From the NCBI RefSeq assembly GCF_048548695.1, contig NZ_JBLYIF010000004.1: a DNA stretch of 64,000 nt; one strand, given 5' to 3'. The notes beneath the pieces are model-generated. The model saw only the letters and a program-made list of their open reading frames with translations. It was not told the DNA's origin and ran no database searches. Below, piece after piece: positions 62,587 through 64,000 of this stretch; the first letter of the stretch is position 1; every line of letters starts with the position of its first letter. The stretch comes from Neptuniibacter sp048548695. GTDB lineage: Bacteria > Pseudomonadota > Gammaproteobacteria > Pseudomonadales > Balneatricaceae. The translations under genes and the position numbers were made by a program.

Positions 62587-62727
62587 GGTGCTGTTAGGGG
62601 TCGAGACAGATGGAATTGTCACAGCGCAGGGACGCGCATCGACTTCGACCAATCAGGGACGATTGGATTCCAGCATGGATGCTGGTGGAAAAAGCCCGGT
62701 GGCTGATTAGCCTCCGGGCTTTTTTTA
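62587..62727 (+). ncRNA. CsrB/RsmY/RsmZ-type small RNA (predicted CsrA/RsmA sponge)
   Basis: Four consecutive hairpins each expose an ANGGAN hexaloop. They are GACAG-ATGGAA-TTGTC (62605-62620), GCGC-AGGGAC-GCGC (62624-62637), CCAATC-AGGGAC-GATTGG (62649-62666) and CCAGC-ATGGAT-GCTGG (62670-62685). Two more GGA triplets are at 62665-62667 and just before the terminator (62689-62727). ANGGAN loops are the known high-affinity sites of CsrA/RsmA, and repeated ones ending in a terminator define the CsrB/RsmY/RsmZ group. A candidate promoter is TTCTCA (62552-62557) with CATATT (62575-62580), 17 nt apart; the RNA would be about 140 nt. No GacA box (TGTAAG-N6-CTTACA) is visible. There is no good ORF. 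The 5' end is estimated. Confidence 0.85.
62689..62727 (+). terminator. Rho-independent terminator of the small RNA
   Basis: The stem AAAAAGCCCGG/CCGGGCTTTTT encloses a 14-nt loop and ends in T7. It forms the 3' end of the RNA and may also end the convergent tal transcript. Confidence 0.92.
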
Positions 62728-62742
62728 TTCTGAATAGCAGGT

Positions 62743-63693
62743 TTAACTGGAGAGTAACAGTTGTTCTAGTTTTACCTGATCTGCAGCAAAGTTGCGGATA
62801 CCTTCTGCCAGTTTCTCTGTAGCCATGGCATCCTCATTCATATTCCAGCGGAACTCTGCTTCAGTGATGGCCCAGCGCCCTTCAGTGCTGGTGGCATTCT
62901 TAGCCGCCAATTTGACGTCTAGCGGCGCATTTATCTGCTCGAGTTCTTCCATAAGTGTAGGCGCAATGGTCAGCCGGTCGCAGCCGGCCAGTTCGCGAAT
63001 TTCATCTGTATTCCTAAAGCTGGCGCCCATAACAATGGTGTTATAGCCATTGTGTTTGTAGTAATTGTAGATACGGCTGACTGATTGTACGCCGGGGTCG
63101 TTCGCTCCCTGAAAGTCAGCGTCCTGATGCTGTTTGTACCAATCCAGAATACGCCCAACAAAGGGGGAAATCAGATATGCACCAGCATCTGCACAGGCCA
63201 CGGCCTGGGCAAAGCTAAACAGTAGTGTCAGGTTGCAGTTAATGCCTTCCTGCTCCAATTCCCGAGCTGCGGCAATGCCTTCCCAAGTGGCTGCAATTTT
63301 GATCAGAATACGCTCGCGGGAAATGTCGTTGGCTTCATACATGCCAATGAGTTTGCGTGCCCGCTGGAGGGTCGCTGCAGTATCAAATGACAAACGTGCA
63401 TCGACTTCTGTCGAGATCCGCCCGGGAATGATCTGCAGAATTTCACTGCCGATATCCACAGCCAGGCAGTCAGTCATGTTGTTGAGCTGCTCAGCACTGC
63501 TGCCGCCTTGGCGGTCTGCCCAGGTTTTGGCTTTCTGTAGCAGTGGGGCATAACGGGGGAGTTGTGCCGCTTTTAGTAGCAGTGAAGGGTTGGTAGTAGC
63601 ATCTACCGGGCGGAAGCGTTCGATCGCCTCAATATCGCCGGTGTCAGCTACGATAGTGGTAAGTTGTTTCAATTGTTCCAGCTGATCTGACAT
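62743..63693 (-). CDS. tal: Transaldolase
   Basis: This 316-aa enzyme of the pentose phosphate pathway moves a dihydroxyacetone unit between sugar phosphates. It has DATTNPSLLLKA (about residues 30-41) and the Schiff-base Lys in ILIKIAATWEG (about 132). NLTLLFSFAQAVACADAGAYLISPFVGR (about 154-182, split here) follows the TalB pattern. Length fits TalB (317 aa). AAGGA stands 10 nt before the ATG. It follows dusA by 13 nt on the same strand and converges with the small RNA. Confidence 0.96.
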   Translation of the reverse strand: MSDQLEQLKQLTTIVADTGDIEAIERFRPVDATTNPSLLLKAAQLPRYAPLLQKAKTWADRQGGSSAEQLNNMTDCLAVDIGSEILQIIPGRISTEVDARLSFDTAATLQRARKLIGMYEANDISRERILIKIAATWEGIAAARELEQEGINCNLTLLFSFAQAVACADAGAYLISPFVGRILDWYKQHQDADFQGANDPGVQSVSRIYNYYKHNGYNTIVMGASFRNTDEIRELAGCDRLTIAPTLMEELEQINAPLDVKLAAKNATSTEGRWAITEAEFRWNMNEDAMATEKLAEGIRNFAADQVKLEQLLLSS

Positions 63694-63706
63694 CTTGTAA
63701 AAATCC

Positions 63707-64000
63707 TTAAATTCGTCGACTTATGCAGGCCAGTGCGTCTAACAGCGTGTCGGGAGTGGCCTGTTTATGGTGTCCATGTTCGCTTATGAAACGACGGAAT
63801 TTTTTACCGCCAGGCTGAGCATGAAACAGCCCCAGCATATGGCGGACAATGTGGTAGAAAGGTGTGCCCTGAGCCATCTGTTGTTTTATGTAGGGTAACA
63901 TGGCGCGTGCTACCTGATCCCGTTCGGGCTTAGCATTATCGGCGTTAAATAGCGCCTGATCGACATCTGCCAGTATGAAGGGGTTATGGTACGCCTCTCT
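63707..64000 (-). CDS. dusA: tRNA-dihydrouridine(20/20a) synthase DusA, C-terminal part (5' end outside window)
   Basis: The frame is open to the right window edge; about 97 C-terminal residues are visible. It starts within REAYHNPFILADVDQALF, the typical end of the flavin-barrel of DusA, and goes on into the helical recognition domain with HIVRHMLGLFHAQPGGKKFRRFISE. DusA reduces U20/U20a in tRNA using FMN and NADPH. The remaining 230 or so residues with the catalytic Cys lie outside the window. Probable operon dusA-tal. Confidence 0.92.
   Translation of the reverse strand, partial: REAYHNPFILADVDQALFNADNAKPERDQVARAMLPYIKQQMAQGTPFYHIVRHMLGLFHAQPGGKKFRRFISEHGHHKQATPDTLLDALACISRRI

Noticed and set aside
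62587..62727. A small ORF (62610-62822) over the small RNA
   Set aside because: It runs through a strong terminator and into tal antisense; hairpin and loop conservation explains the sequence better.

Overview
The window looks like chromosomal DNA of a marine gammaproteobacterium close to Pseudomonas and the Oceanospirillales. This is an inference from gene content: an Mks condensin operon in the order F-E-B, the recC-recB-recD order, a dusA/tal/STAS/phosphatase neighbourhood, an M23 peptidase-bactofilin pair, TIGR04211 and DUF3422 proteins, and a giant RTX/VCBS adhesin. Coding density is high, most genes sit in short operons with 4-17 nt overlaps, and strong Rho-independent terminators separate them. 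I saw no tRNA, rRNA, CRISPR, insertion sequence or prophage gene.

Layout. 1-2072: 3' end of a type I secreted RTX/VCBS adhesin. 2251-7736: mksF-mksE-mksB, a MukBEF-like condensin with no JetD/MksG nuclease beside it. 7758-15328: unknown proteins, DUF3422, bolA, ogt, an ABC exporter, a cardiolipin-synthase-like enzyme, a glycine-zipper lipoprotein and a UPF0149 protein. 15457-18795: recQ-yqaA and a membrane-anchored metzincin-like protease. 19040-20444: a more AT-rich patch with two secreted proteins. 20580-24845: ttcA, an MFS transporter, an apparently inactive class II glutamine amidotransferase, a PAS-GGDEF diguanylate cyclase and a 65-aa protein. 24933-33527: recCBD. 33569-36121: a 43-aa membrane peptide, glutaredoxin, TIGR04211 and MscS. 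36170-38353: an SLC5-STAC protein without a kinase. 38532-42554: pxpABC (5-oxoprolinase), a displaced yidD and a PIN-PhoH protein. 43030-54311: ppnN, putA, an AIM24 protein, M23 peptidase-bactofilin, YafJ-like amidotransferase, an acyl-CoA-synthetase-like enzyme and an OmpR/HK pair. 54462-60668: hrpA, a very strongly codon-biased porin and mlaA. 60838-64000: a REC-PP2C phosphatase, its STAS partner, a small RNA, tal and dusA.

The most notable item is unannotated RNA. Between the STAS gene and tal (about 62587-62727) lie four consecutive hairpins whose six-base loops all read ANGGAN, followed by a Rho-independent terminator. This is the architecture of the CsrB/RsmY/RsmZ RNAs that titrate the translational regulator CsrA/RsmA. 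It lies directly downstream of a phosphatase/anti-sigma-antagonist pair of the HsbR-HsbA/CrsR-CrsA type, a family tied to RsmA signalling in Pseudomonas. Other points of interest are a receiver domain that has lost its phospho-acceptor, a pseudo-amidotransferase, a STAC domain uncoupled from any kinase, and a small peptide gene next to a glutaredoxin.
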